From contig CP135238.1 in NCBI GenBank assembly GCA_032834875.1, positions 2,084,001 to 2,148,000 of the forward strand: a stretch of 64,000 nt of DNA, in the 5' to 3' direction. Of this stretch, positions 56,123 to 64,000 are shown in pieces. The notes below the pieces were generated by a model, which did no database searches, was not told the origin of the DNA, and saw only the letters and a program-made list of their open reading frames with translations. Source of the stretch: Sulfuracidifex metallicus DSM 6482 = JCM 9184 (GTDB taxonomy: Archaea > Thermoproteota > Thermoprotei_A > Sulfolobales > Sulfolobaceae). Position 1 is the first letter of the stretch; the number at the start of each line of letters is the position of its first letter. The position numbers and the translations under genes are program-made.

Positions 56123-57126
56123 AGCAAGGCCGGATTTACCCTTAGATCTATACCAATCATTAGACCTTTTCCTCTGATTTCTCTGACTATCTTATATTGT
56201 TCCAGTTCTTCACTAAGCATTTTTATAAACATATCTCCTTTTGTAGCTGCCTGCTCTGGTACACTATCTTCTTTCAATACCTTAGCCGCTGCAGTCACTG
56301 CAGCTGCGGCTAATGGATTTCCTCCATAAGTGGTACCATGATCCCCTTCTTCTAATTTCTCCGCAATCCAATTTGGTAAAAACACTGCGCTTACGGGGAA
56401 GCCACCGCCTATTGCCTTTGCTGATGCAACAACATCTGGTACTATTCCATAATGTTGATATGCCCATACTTTTCCTGTTCTTCCAAATCCAGTTTGAACT
56501 TCATCAACTATCATTAGCGCTCCTTTCTCCCTAGTGATCTCTCTTATTGCCTTCATGAATTCATGATCAGCTGGTATTACACCTCCTTCTCCTTGCACTG
56601 GCTCCACAATTACTGCAGCAACTTCTTCATTAACTGCCTTTAACGAGTCGAGACTATTATAATCTAAAAATTCCACTGGTCCCACAAGTGGCTCGAAGGG
56701 TTCTCTATATTTCTTGTTCCAAGTGACTGAAAGGGATCCTGCAGTTCTACCATGGAAAGAGTTCTTAAATGCAATTAATTTCTTCCTCTTAGTTAATTTC
56801 TTAGCTATTTTCAAAGAAAATTCTACAGCTTCAGTTCCGCTGTTGAGTAAGAAAACAAAAGGCATATCATCAGGCTTTAATGGATCAAGTTCTTTGAGCA
56901 TCTCTTCTCTGATGGGGGTATCGAAAGCTGTAGTTAATGCCATTACTTCATCTAGTTGTTTTTTCAGATAATCTACAACTTTTTGATTTCTATGACCTAA
57001 AAACGCGACACCGTAACCTGCATGAAGGTCCAGATATTTATTCCCGTCCTTGTCCCATGCGTATTGATCCTTAGCATTTGATATTGTGATGCCTCTTCCT
57101 TTATATAATTCTAGGTACTTCATCAT
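56119..57126 (-). CDS. lysJ: LysJ, [LysW]-aminoadipate semialdehyde/glutamate semialdehyde transaminase, frameshifted near the 3' end
   Basis: Class III PLP aminotransferase of the LysW pathway. The ORF covers 335 residues. It has [40 protein letters not shown], the PLP lysine in [20 protein letters not shown] and the phosphate contact in [20 protein letters not shown]. It then ends abruptly after [12 protein letters not shown], about 50 residues short. The missing tail is encoded just downstream in the -1 frame. The reading frame breaks at about 56122-56140, consistent with one lost base. The site is not a classical slippery heptamer. ATG at 57126 overlaps the lysX stop. Confidence 0.9.
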   Translation of the reverse strand: MMKYLELYKGRGITISNAKDQYAWDKDGNKYLDLHAGYGVAFLGHRNQKVVDYLKKQLDEVMALTTAFDTPIREEMLKELDPLKPDDMPFVFLLNSGTEAVEFSLKIAKKLTKRKKLIAFKNSFHGRTAGSLSVTWNKKYREPFEPLVGPVEFLDYNSLDSLKAVNEEVAAVIVEPVQGEGGVIPADHEFMKAIREITREKGALMIVDEVQTGFGRTGKVWAYQHYGIVPDVVASAKAIGGGFPVSAVFLPNWIAEKLEEGDHGTTYGGNPLAAAAVTAAAKVLKEDSVPEQAATKGDMFIKMLSEELEQYKIVREIRGKGLMIGIDLRVNPALL

Positions 57127-57971
57127 TTCTTATACCACTCACTTAACTTAGTAATAAGGTATTTTGAAACGTTAAAGCCAGTGACCCTTACTGTATTTTT
57201 AAACTCAGGAACGCCGTTTACTTCGTCAATGATATACCCTCTCTCTCTATCTTCAAATATATCGACACCCAAGAAGAAACCACCTATTTTTTCCTTTACT
57301 TTCAACGCTAATTCCCTTAATTCTGGATCTATTTTTAAGGGCTCTGCCTTGGCCCCTAATGCAGTATTAGTACGCCAATTTTTCGAATTAACCCTATAAA
57401 TTCCAACTGGTGCTTCATCTCCTATAGCGAATATTCTTATATCTCTATCAGGCTTTTTCACAAACTCTTGGACGTAATACATGGATTTATAATACATAGA
57501 GGTAAATTCCTGATATTCCATGTAACTCCTTAATGTATCGTCGTCAATAGCCTTGGCTACCATCCTACCCCAACTTCCTTCTATTGGCTTCATGACTATA
57601 GGATATCCTATCTCCGTTGCGGCTGCAATGGCTCCTTCCTTATCCATTGCTATTGCAGTCCTAGGGGTCTTTATATCTGCCCTAGAAAGAATGAAAGTCG
57701 TGAAGGCTTTATTCTCGCATTTAATAAGAGTCATATGGTCATTGAAAACTGGATAACCTTGGTTTTCTATTAAAAACGAAGTCATTAAAGCTCTACTATG
57801 GGAAACATTTCTCTGGATAAAGAAGTCGGCATCTAAATTCACTTGCTTATCAGAATAAAAAATTGCTTGTTTTGAATAAAATGGAACTGGCTCATGACCT
57901 TCTTTCTTTATTTCCTCAATCAAGTTCTTTTCTTCCCATCTTGGTAGGTCATAAGCTATACCTACCTTCAC
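57123..57971 (-). CDS. lysX: LysX, LysW-alpha-aminoadipate (glutamate) ligase
   Basis: 282-residue ATP-grasp ligase that joins the amino group of alpha-aminoadipate to the C-terminal glutamate of LysW. ATP-grasp elements are [40 protein letters not shown], and a metal site in [20 protein letters not shown] plus [13 protein letters not shown] (the NxxPEFK-like end). In Sulfolobales LysX serves lysine synthesis while ArgX serves arginine; I assign LysX from operon position. GTG start at 57971 within the lysW stop. Confidence 0.93.
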   Translation of the reverse strand: MKVGIAYDLPRWEEKNLIEEIKKEGHEPVPFYSKQAIFYSDKQVNLDADFFIQRNVSHSRALMTSFLIENQGYPVFNDHMTLIKCENKAFTTFILSRADIKTPRTAIAMDKEGAIAAATEIGYPIVMKPIEGSWGRMVAKAIDDDTLRSYMEYQEFTSMYYKSMYYVQEFVKKPDRDIRIFAIGDEAPVGIYRVNSKNWRTNTALGAKAEPLKIDPELRELALKVKEKIGGFFLGVDIFEDRERGYIIDEVNGVPEFKNTVRVTGFNVSKYLITKLSEWYKK

Positions 57972-58138
57972 TCTCCCCAGTCCTCTCCTACTTGCTCTGC
58001 TAACTTTAATGATAATGTACCATTGTTCTTTACTACTTCAAGTTGAGCACCGCAATCATGCTCAACCAGCTCTCCTGGGAGAGCATCGTCCTCTACCGTT
58101 ACATCTCCTCCACATACAGGGCACTTTAAGACAACCAT
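57968..58138 (-). CDS. lysW: LysW, amino-group carrier protein
   Basis: 56-residue acidic carrier. The zinc site is formed by CPVCGGD near the N-terminus and [10 protein letters not shown]. The C-terminus ends EDWGE, the motif whose terminal glutamate gamma-carboxyl carries the growing lysine or ornithine intermediate. The gene is short but unmistakable. The ATG at 58138 lies 62 bp after lysM, and its stop overlaps the GTG of lysX, as expected for carrier and ligase. Confidence 0.95.
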   Translation of the reverse strand: MVVLKCPVCGGDVTVEDDALPGELVEHDCGAQLEVVKNNGTLSLKLAEQVGEDWGE

Positions 58139-58200
58139 TTTAACCCAGATAAAGGAAAACGTCGGCTAGAAAAAGCTTTTTCATAAAAAAGAGTTTTTTC

Positions 58201-58623
58201 TTAGAACCATGTCCTTAGTATAATCGTACTATTCGTTCCCATTACGCCCTGGATACTTCTTATTTCGTCTATAGTTCTATTTATTGCGGAAATATTTGTG
58301 CCACGTACTACTACTATAATATCGTAGTCTCCGGTTGTTTCATAAACCACTTCAACTCCTTGAGTCTTTGCTATTTTTTTGGAAATTTCTGGAGTAGGTA
58401 TCTGAGGAGAGGACTTTACCATAACAATAGCTTTGACTTCATTTGCAAGTTCGTAGTCTATAGTAAATCTCTTTATTATGCCTATCCTTATTAGTTTTTC
58501 TATTCTCTTTCTTATTGCTGCCTCACTTACCTTTAGATCCTTAGCTATCAATGTATAAGGTGTTCTCGCATTTTTCTTTAATATCTCTAAAATTTTCTGA
58601 TCATTCTCATCTACGTCAGCCAT
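58201..58623 (-). CDS. lysM: LysM, Lrp/AsnC-type regulator of the lysine operon
   Basis: 140 residues. The N-terminal winged helix reads DQKILEILKKNARTPYTLIA, then KDLKVSEAAIRKRIEKLIRI. The C-terminal RAM ligand-binding domain includes VEVVYETTGDYDIIVVVRGT. In Sulfolobus solfataricus LysM binds upstream of lysWXJK and responds to lysine. Here the gene sits inside the operon between lysZ and lysW, so it could bind the 62-bp gap before lysW. Starts 8 bp inside the end of lysZ. Confidence 0.93.
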   Translation of the reverse strand: MADVDENDQKILEILKKNARTPYTLIAKDLKVSEAAIRKRIEKLIRIGIIKRFTIDYELANEVKAIVMVKSSPQIPTPEISKKIAKTQGVEVVYETTGDYDIIVVVRGTNISAINRTIDEIRSIQGVMGTNSTIILRTWF

Positions 58624-59410
58624 TATGTATCACCGTACCATTTTCTAGTATGGCGTTAGATATAGGGTCATTAACGTTCCCTGAGGAAATGATTACCTTC
58701 CTAACACCATTGCTCACCGCATCAATTCCCATAAGTATTTTCCTGTTCATACCAGGACCTATCCTCTCCACAATTTCTTTGCCCTGAGAAACTGGTATGT
58801 CCTTTAGGACTTTGCCATTCAATTTCACACCTTCTACATCTGTTAACAAAATTAAATATTCTACCTTTAGAGCAGTGGATATGGCATAAGCCATTTGATC
58901 TCCGTCTACATTAAGCATTGTACCTTCCTCTGGATCTATCGCTATAGGAGATATTACAACACTATCGAAAATGTCTAATAATTTAGCTAATTTTTCTACA
59001 TCAACTTTGGATATTCTGCCAGTGTAACCGCCCTCAATCATCATTTTTTTGCCTCTTTCGTTAATGATAACTATCTTTTTCTTTCGGCTAGCTTGGACTA
59101 TCTTTCCATCAGAACCTGCAATTCCTACAGAAAATCTACCTAACTTTGATAATTGTGTTACCATTTTTTTATTTAGCCAACTCATTACCATTACGAAAAC
59201 ATCCAACTCGTCCTTAGACGTATATCTACTCCTTATTCCCTCAGGAGACATTACGAAAGTTGGCTCTATTCCAAGCTTCTTAGAATATTCTGAGACGATA
59301 TCTCCTCCTCCATGTACTAGAACGAATTTGCCTTCATACTTTGACAAACTAGTAATTATATTGTCTAGATTATTTTTTATTACCCTACCTCCAGTCTTAA
59401 CTACTAACAT
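58616..59410 (-). CDS. lysZ: LysZ, [LysW]-aminoadipate/[LysW]-glutamate kinase
   Basis: 264-residue amino-acid kinase fold protein, homologous to acetylglutamate kinase. The phosphate loop reads KFVLVHGGGDIVSEYSKKLG. Further family blocks are VSVGIAGSDGKIVQ-like RFSVGIAGSDGKIVQASRKK, VVISPIAIDPEEGTMLNVDG and ILLTDVEGVKLNGKVLKDIP. It phosphorylates the side chain of the LysW-bound substrate. ATG at 59410, directly after lysY, with lysM overlapping its end. Confidence 0.94.
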   Translation of the reverse strand: MLVVKTGGRVIKNNLDNIITSLSKYEGKFVLVHGGGDIVSEYSKKLGIEPTFVMSPEGIRSRYTSKDELDVFVMVMSWLNKKMVTQLSKLGRFSVGIAGSDGKIVQASRKKKIVIINERGKKMMIEGGYTGRISKVDVEKLAKLLDIFDSVVISPIAIDPEEGTMLNVDGDQMAYAISTALKVEYLILLTDVEGVKLNGKVLKDIPVSQGKEIVERIGPGMNRKILMGIDAVSNGVRKVIISSGNVNDPISNAILENGTVIHNG

Positions 59411-59411
59411 T

Positions 59412-60464
59412 TCATGCAGGCCTCAAGGGAGGTAATCTTAAGCCCTCATCCTCTTCTAATCCTATAGATAAATTAAATGCTTGCATAGCTTGTCCAGCTG
59501 CTCCCTTCATCAGGTTATCTATAGCTGAAAAGATCGTAAGTCTACCTATTCTATGCTCTGTAGCAAAACCTATATCAGCGAAGTTACTACCGATTACGTA
59601 TTTTGGATCAGGATATGGATGAATATTACCTCGTATAATTCTAATGAACTTCTTTCCACGATAGAATGAGGCTATATTCTTCCATACTGTCATATCATCA
59701 AGATCGGCCCATGTATGAACTGAGGCTAAGGCACCCCTAACGCTACTGATAGCATGAGGCACGATGCTAACCTTCACTCTTCCTTTAGCTAAATTGGAAA
59801 GTTCTTGTTCCGCCTCTGCAGCGTGTCTATGTCCCTCAGCTTCATATGGTCTAATGGCGTTTTGCCTCTCTGGATGATGGCTACCCTCTGATGGTTGTGC
59901 TCCTCCCTCACTACTACTAACTTTAACATCGCTGATAAACTGATAAGAATCGACCATTTTTGACGATACAACTGGAGCTAAAGCTAGGATAGTAGCAGTT
60001 GCATTACAGCCTGGCGATGCTATTAACTTAGTACTTTTCAACTCCTCCGAATGTAGTTCAGGAAGACCGTAAACAAACTTTTGAAGCAAATCTGGATATG
60101 GATGTTCATAGCCATACCATTCCTTATATAGTTCAGGGTTCTTTAACCTGAAATCGGCGCTAAGATCTACTACTCTCATTCCTCTCTCGACAAGATCAGG
60201 AACATACTTTACGGAGACCTTATGGGGCAATCCTAAGAATACTGCATCTGCTTTCTCTGAGATCTTGTCTATATTAAGCTCAGAAAAATTAAGTGAAATT
60301 ATACCTTTGAGGTTTGGATGAACCAAAGAGATTGGTTTTCCATTATATTCTCTAGAAGTGACTACAGTAAGCTCAAGTTTTGGATGAATTGCCATCAAAC
60401 GTAGCAACTCTCCGCCAGTATAACCCGAACCTCCAATTACAGCTACTCTTACTTTAGATTCCAT
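59412..60464 (-). CDS. lysY: LysY, [LysW]-aminoadipate/[LysW]-glutamyl phosphate reductase
   Basis: 350-residue NADPH-dependent reductase of the ArgC family. The dinucleotide motif is VAVIGGSGYTGGELLRLMAI. The catalytic cysteine is in TKLIASPGCNATATILALAP, and the conserved histidine region is SIVPHAISSVRGALASVHTW. It is the first gene of lysY-Z-M-W-X-J-K. A TATA-like TTATAAATAG... element lies just upstream in the 48-bp divergent gap with the next gene. Confidence 0.95.
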   Translation of the reverse strand: MESKVRVAVIGGSGYTGGELLRLMAIHPKLELTVVTSREYNGKPISLVHPNLKGIISLNFSELNIDKISEKADAVFLGLPHKVSVKYVPDLVERGMRVVDLSADFRLKNPELYKEWYGYEHPYPDLLQKFVYGLPELHSEELKSTKLIASPGCNATATILALAPVVSSKMVDSYQFISDVKVSSSEGGAQPSEGSHHPERQNAIRPYEAEGHRHAAEAEQELSNLAKGRVKVSIVPHAISSVRGALASVHTWADLDDMTVWKNIASFYRGKKFIRIIRGNIHPYPDPKYVIGSNFADIGFATEHRIGRLTIFSAIDNLMKGAAGQAMQAFNLSIGLEEDEGLRLPPLRPA

Positions 60465-60512
60465 CGATGAAGTATAGGTTATAAATAGTTTTAAGTATTA
60501 GTATATCGTTGA

Positions 60513-60941
60513 ATGGAATCCGACATTGAGGAGCTGAGAAAGTTTTTAGAAAACAAGATTTCAAATCTGCGAAAGGAATTAGAACTTTACGAGTACTTGT
60601 TAAGCATTTTAGAGTCTGGATATATGCCTTCTATAAAAGGAACTAAAGGAACTTTAGATTACATAAAGAACAAACGGGGGGAAGTAATAGCAGAGATATT
60701 ATATACACCCCCACTTTTAAAAATAATTTTAAAAGGAAGGCAAAATATTTCAAAAGTATACATTACTGCCTTATCTAAAATTTTAGATTCTGAAAAAATT
60801 CTTAGTAAAATAGATTATGATATTGCTGTAGATAAGGACGAATTAAGAGAAATAACAATAAAGGAAGTTAATAATGATATTCTCTATAATAAGATAAAGG
60901 CTGGAATTCAATCGATACTAGAAAGAGCAACGTCGCAATAA
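60513..60941 (+). CDS. conserved hypothetical protein with N-terminal coiled coil
   Basis: 142 residues. The first 32 form a charged helix with heptads (DIEELRKFLENKISNLRKEL). Next is a compact alpha/beta part with YIKNKRGEVIAEILYTPPLL and LKIILKGRQNISKVYITALS, and the end is helical. No membrane segment, no cysteine. Not recognised. It sits between lysY (divergent, 48 bp) and cedB (convergent, 12 bp), the same place where Sulfolobus acidocaldarius has an unnamed gene as I recall. Confidence 0.72.
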   Translation: MESDIEELRKFLENKISNLRKELELYEYLLSILESGYMPSIKGTKGTLDYIKNKRGEVIAEILYTPPLLKIILKGRQNISKVYITALSKILDSEKILSKIDYDIAVDKDELREITIKEVNNDILYNKIKAGIQSILERATSQ

Positions 60942-60953
60942 TTTATATGATTA

Positions 60954-62738
60954 TTATTTTTTATCTGCAAAAGTAAATAGTGAAACTAGAAGAGGCCGAG
61001 GATCTCCGAGGAACCTAACCATGGCTTCACCTTGTCCAAAGTATTCCAATACATCATCTATATCACTCTGTCTAACATTAGCAAACCTTTCAATTTGATT
61101 CCAATATCCCTTATCTCCATTATTCATAACAACTAGAAGGCCTGCGTTATCAACATAGATTGGAAGATTTTCTCCTAGATCTTCAAGGTTCTGTGAAGAC
61201 ATTACTAGGGATATTCCATGACCTCTTCCCTTCTTAATTATATCTGCTATCAAGGAGTACGTTGAACTTTCATCCTTTAAGAGCGTCCACGCTTCGTCCA
61301 TTATTATAGAGATTTTATTTTCATTATCTTTTATATCCAATGAAAATCTATTATATATTCGCGTTATAATAGAATAAATTATATATTTTCTTAGTTCATC
61401 TGATTTTATAAGCGTAAGATCAATTACATTAATTCCTTTTAAATCTAAATATTCCAATATATCTTTTGAATTTTCTTGAAACGGTTCAAGATATTTTATC
61501 ATGTCAAATATTCTCAAAAGTAAATTCTTAACATGAAAATCCTCTACATTAGTTTGAGTATACTGTTTAATACTCTCCCACGATTTTAATCTATCACAAA
61601 AAGAATTTTTTAATACAGAATACAAGACTGTGCTATGGACTCTATTTAACTTAAAGGAAGATGAAATTATTGATTCTAGCTGAATTATTTTTATTTCATT
61701 GGGAATATTCCAATCACTAAAGGAGCCTACAGTATAAACTAATGGATTTAGAACCTTAAAATCAATTTTATACTTTCGTAATCTTTTTTTAATATCTCCT
61801 TTTAAATCGAAAAATATCACAGAAGAATTCATTTTTATATTTATTAAAGTACCTAACCAAAGCAGAAACTCGGTCTTACCAGACCCTGAAGGACCAATAA
61901 CTATTGCATGCCTATTGTTAGTCTCAAATGGATTCCAGAAAACTGTCTTACTATGCAGAATTTCCTTTCCTAACGGTATTCCATCTTCAATAAGTTCATA
62001 ACGTGGCTCCTTTTCTATTGAAAAAGGCGTCATAAAGGGAATATGAAATGATGTAGTGATTTTAGTTTTCCCTTTAGATACTGGTAATATAAAGCTTGAC
62101 AAAATTGAACTAATCTCACTATCTTTAGCTTCTCTACATCTAATTCCTATAGCTTCTAAACCCGTCTTAATTGCCCGCCCAGACTCAGTAACGCTTGCCA
62201 TGTCTTTGCCAGAGATCAGAAGAAACATCTGATATCTAAAAGGAATTTCGCCTTCCTCAATTTTAGACAATATAGTCCTTAGTATTTCCATTCTTCTTTT
62301 TGCCTTCTCGTTAGAAGGATCATTCTCTATAATTATTCTTAAGTTTTGTATCTCATTTAAAATAGAATCTATATATTTTAATTTATCTACTGGAATTTTT
62401 CTCAAAATTATATCAATATTATTTGATGTACTTATTACTTTGTAGAACGATGCTATCTTTGATCTTAACGTGGATTCACTAAAGTCCCTATAATCAGCCC
62501 TTATATCCTCGACTAATAGAACATATCGATAAAAATTATTATTGAATTTAATAATATTCTGTTCTACTAATACATTTCCTGGACTATTATGATGAGATCT
62601 TAAAAATATTACCATTATAATAACAAATACGGCTAGTACTAAGGATAATATCCTATATATAAAGAACAGCGTTACTACTAGTACGGAGATTATCATAAAG
62701 ATAGCAAAGAACTTATCCGCCCTTTCTTGAAGCCACAT
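60954..62738 (-). CDS. cedB: CedB, VirB4/HerA-type ATPase of the Ced DNA-import system
   Basis: 594 residues. Two membrane helices (about 11-46) anchor a cytoplasmic ATPase. The Walker A is IGPSGSGKTEFLLWLG (about 282-296), the Walker B is KISIIMDEAWTLLKDES, and a GRGHGISLVMSSQNLEDL sensor segment follows, as in VirB4/TraC/HerA proteins. In S. acidocaldarius the membrane-anchored VirB4/HerA ATPase next to the lys operon is CedB, needed for DNA import after UV-induced aggregation. The CedA channel gene is not in the window. An ACTTTC hexamer is in its promoter region. Confidence 0.85.
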   Translation of the reverse strand: MWLQERADKFFAIFMIISVLVVTLFFIYRILSLVLAVFVIIMVIFLRSHHNSPGNVLVEQNIIKFNNNFYRYVLLVEDIRADYRDFSESTLRSKIASFYKVISTSNNIDIILRKIPVDKLKYIDSILNEIQNLRIIIENDPSNEKAKRRMEILRTILSKIEEGEIPFRYQMFLLISGKDMASVTESGRAIKTGLEAIGIRCREAKDSEISSILSSFILPVSKGKTKITTSFHIPFMTPFSIEKEPRYELIEDGIPLGKEILHSKTVFWNPFETNNRHAIVIGPSGSGKTEFLLWLGTLINIKMNSSVIFFDLKGDIKKRLRKYKIDFKVLNPLVYTVGSFSDWNIPNEIKIIQLESIISSSFKLNRVHSTVLYSVLKNSFCDRLKSWESIKQYTQTNVEDFHVKNLLLRIFDMIKYLEPFQENSKDILEYLDLKGINVIDLTLIKSDELRKYIIYSIITRIYNRFSLDIKDNENKISIIMDEAWTLLKDESSTYSLIADIIKKGRGHGISLVMSSQNLEDLGENLPIYVDNAGLLVVMNNGDKGYWNQIERFANVRQSDIDDVLEYFGQGEAMVRFLGDPRPLLVSLFTFADKK

Positions 62739-62751
62739 CAGTCCTAATTAG

Positions 62752-62784
62752 TTAAATGTAAAGTACAGAGTACTCATTGAAAGT
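62752..62784 (-). promoter_or_regulatory. cedB promoter region with ACTTTC hexamer
   Basis: On the minus strand ACTTTC (62779-62784) lies about 43 bp before the cedB ATG, followed by AT-rich, TATA-like TTTACATTTAA (62752-62762) about 20 bp before the ATG. The near-match ACTTTA also occurs next to the TATA-like stretch. The hexamer matches the DNA-damage-response motif and cedB is known to be UV-induced in Sulfolobus. Spacing to TATA is longer than for upsA. Confidence 0.5.
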
Positions 62785-62863
62785 ATTAAAGAATAATTAA
62801 AACTCCAGACAATATTTACATTTACCAAAGTTAGAGACAAAAGTATAAAGTAAATTTCAGTGT

Positions 62864-63493
62864 TTAGAGTTCAATGTTTGCATGAACTAGCCTTAGATCT
62901 TCCTCAGTCTTCTTCAATCTAATCATTAAATCAGCCACTATACCGTCTAAAAATATTTGCGTTGTATCTTCGAAAAGGGTACCTAATGGAGCCAAAGGTT
63001 CTGTAATACCTAGAATTTGTCTAGTAAAGTAATCTTCTCCCTTTGAGTATTTTGTACGGCCAGGTATTTCAACTACAACATCGGCAACCCTTGCCAACGG
63101 GCTATCTGCATAGCTTGTTATTGCAATTAGCTTAGCCTTAGCCTCCTTGGCTGCTTCTGCAGCGGTATAAATCAGCTTGGTCCTTCCAGATCCAGAAATA
63201 GCTACCACTAAATCCCTATCGCCTATAGCAGGAACAATGGTTTCACCTAATACATAAGCATTATAACCTAAATGAAGAAGCCTCATCGCGAATGCTCTGC
63301 CTACTAAACCGCTCCTTCCAGCCCCCATTACCAAAACTTTTCTATCATGATGATTCTTATAGAAATCCTCTAGCTCTGATACCATCTTTTCAACTTGGTC
63401 TGCCTTTATAGAACTTGCAGCCCTTAATATGAACTCTGCTATATCGTACATAGTTTTGGTGGCTAAAGGAGTATTATGAGAAGAATCTGACAA
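62864..63493 (-). CDS. hxlB: 6-phospho-3-hexuloisomerase
   Basis: 209-residue SIS-domain isomerase that interconverts 3-hexulose-6-phosphate and fructose-6-phosphate. In archaea it works in the reverse ribulose monophosphate pathway to make pentoses. The signature is [40 protein letters not shown] and the C-terminal [20 protein letters not shown] with the catalytic Glu/His region. The partner hexulose-phosphate synthase gene is not adjacent. ATG at 63493. Confidence 0.93.
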   Translation of the reverse strand: MSDSSHNTPLATKTMYDIAEFILRAASSIKADQVEKMVSELEDFYKNHHDRKVLVMGAGRSGLVGRAFAMRLLHLGYNAYVLGETIVPAIGDRDLVVAISGSGRTKLIYTAAEAAKEAKAKLIAITSYADSPLARVADVVVEIPGRTKYSKGEDYFTRQILGITEPLAPLGTLFEDTTQIFLDGIVADLMIRLKKTEEDLRLVHANIEL

Positions 63494-63589
63494 AACCTAA
63501 CCGCCAGATCTATACTCGCTATTAAAAATTTAAAGTTTTCCTGAGAAGAGGCAGTTGTGTTAAATATTCCCTGAAGAAGTTAATACCTA

Positions 63590-63874
63590 ATGTCTAATAG
63601 ATGGAATCCTACATGGAAGATAGTTAAGATAGTGGTTGATGATAAAGAAACTGAAGTTTGTTATGACGAAAGTTCTAAGCTGTACGTATGTCCAGAATGC
63701 TCTCCTGAATGTAAAAGGGGAGTTCTCCCTACTTATAGCTCCTATTTCTTTAATGCTGAAGATTTAGCTAGACATTTAAAAGCACATAAATACGCTTTAT
63801 GGACTAAGAAGGTCATATCAAACAAAAGTGAAATTGAAATCGAGACACAAGAAGAGGATGAAGATGAAGAATGA
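63590..63874 (+). CDS. small zinc-finger-like protein, conserved hypothetical
   Basis: 94 residues. A four-cysteine cluster CPECSPECKRG (about 33-43, with an earlier Cys at 24) and a histidine pair in DLARHLKAHKYALWTK give a C2H2-like zinc-finger pattern. The C-terminus is strongly acidic (TQEEDEDEE). Function unknown; a nucleic-acid or protein contact is plausible. Its last codons overlap the start of the PfkB-type gene, so the pair is coupled. Confidence 0.75.
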   Translation: MSNRWNPTWKIVKIVVDDKETEVCYDESSKLYVCPECSPECKRGVLPTYSSYFFNAEDLARHLKAHKYALWTKKVISNKSEIEIETQEEDEDEE

Positions 63875-64000
63875 AATTTCTAATAGTAATAATATTATGG
63901 TTATATCTAGCTTTACTATAGATAAATATAATGGAAGATTTAGACCAGGTGGGCCTGCAATATATTCTACTCTTGGCGTAATTAGAACTAATACAAGTCC
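63864..64000 (+). CDS. PfkB-family carbohydrate kinase, 5' part only
   Basis: About 45 codons before the right edge. The start MKNEISNSNNIMVISSFTID is followed by KYNGRFRPGGPAIYSTLGVI. The pattern (strand, T-I-D, then GGPA-x-YS) is the N-terminal substrate-binding strand and di-glycine of ribokinase-type enzymes. An ATG at 63858 is also in frame. It overlaps the zinc-finger-like gene by 11 bp. The substrate cannot be judged from this fragment. Confidence 0.72.
   Translation, partial: MKNEISNSNNIMVISSFTIDKYNGRFRPGGPAIYSTLGVIRTNTS

Overview
The window is a gene-dense, AT-rich (roughly 37% G+C by eye) stretch of a crenarchaeal chromosome of the order Sulfolobales. The evidence is an archaeal ribosomal and RNA polymerase cluster, archaeal DnaG, pelota, a solitary 5S rRNA gene, intron-bearing tRNAs, the Ups pilus operon, CedB and the LysW-based lysine/arginine operon. 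Gene order matches my memory of the corresponding region in Sulfolobus. I cannot name the species. I see no insertion sequence, CRISPR array, provirus or chromosomal origin.

Layout. 1-6500: rpo3 (cut by the left edge), rps11, rps4, rps13, an AIR-synthase-like protein, YjbQ, tyrS and dnaG. 6500-15000: a PolB3 with eroded active sites, rimI facing pelA, a radical SAM protein with a small partner, a site-2 protease, lysS, and an intron-containing tRNA-Trp. 15000-31000: L7Ae, gltX, phosphoglycolate phosphatase, an HD phosphohydrolase behind the 5S rRNA gene, map, pheS-pheT, a 2-aminoadipate-type aminotransferase, several small regulators or orphans, and a CBS/JAMM gene pair.

30900-42400 is the region of greatest interest. 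It holds upsX-E-F-A-B (UV-inducible pili) and the linked DNA-processing genes: endonuclease III, a ParB-like protein, a glycosyltransferase and a Hel112/Lhr-type helicase. The prepilin peptidase gene pibD (50.3-51.1 kb) and cedB (61-62.7 kb), which encodes the DNA-import ATPase, lie further along. Together these genes cover UV-induced aggregation, DNA transfer and repair. A copy of the ACTTTC damage-response hexamer sits before upsA and another before cedB. A small winged-helix gene lies between the ups operon and nth. The helicase gene is split by a -1 frameshift exactly at an in-phase A AAA AAA heptamer.

42400-51100: an NSUN-type RNA methyltransferase, a possible quinone-related group (MqnA-like protein, FAD oxidoreductase, UbiA), citramalate synthase, two cobalamin-related proteins and pibD. 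51100-64000: two tRNA-Lys genes with introns flanking an acyl-CoA dehydrogenase, srp19-rps8e, uppS, the operon lysY-Z-M-W-X-J-K (lysJ is frameshifted near its 3' end), cedB, 6-phospho-3-hexuloisomerase and the start of a PfkB-type sugar kinase.

In the intergenic space I see two G+C-rich or palindromic elements (45377-45443 and 51071-51127) that could be RNA structures. Many neighbouring genes overlap by 1-35 bp, indicating tight translational coupling.
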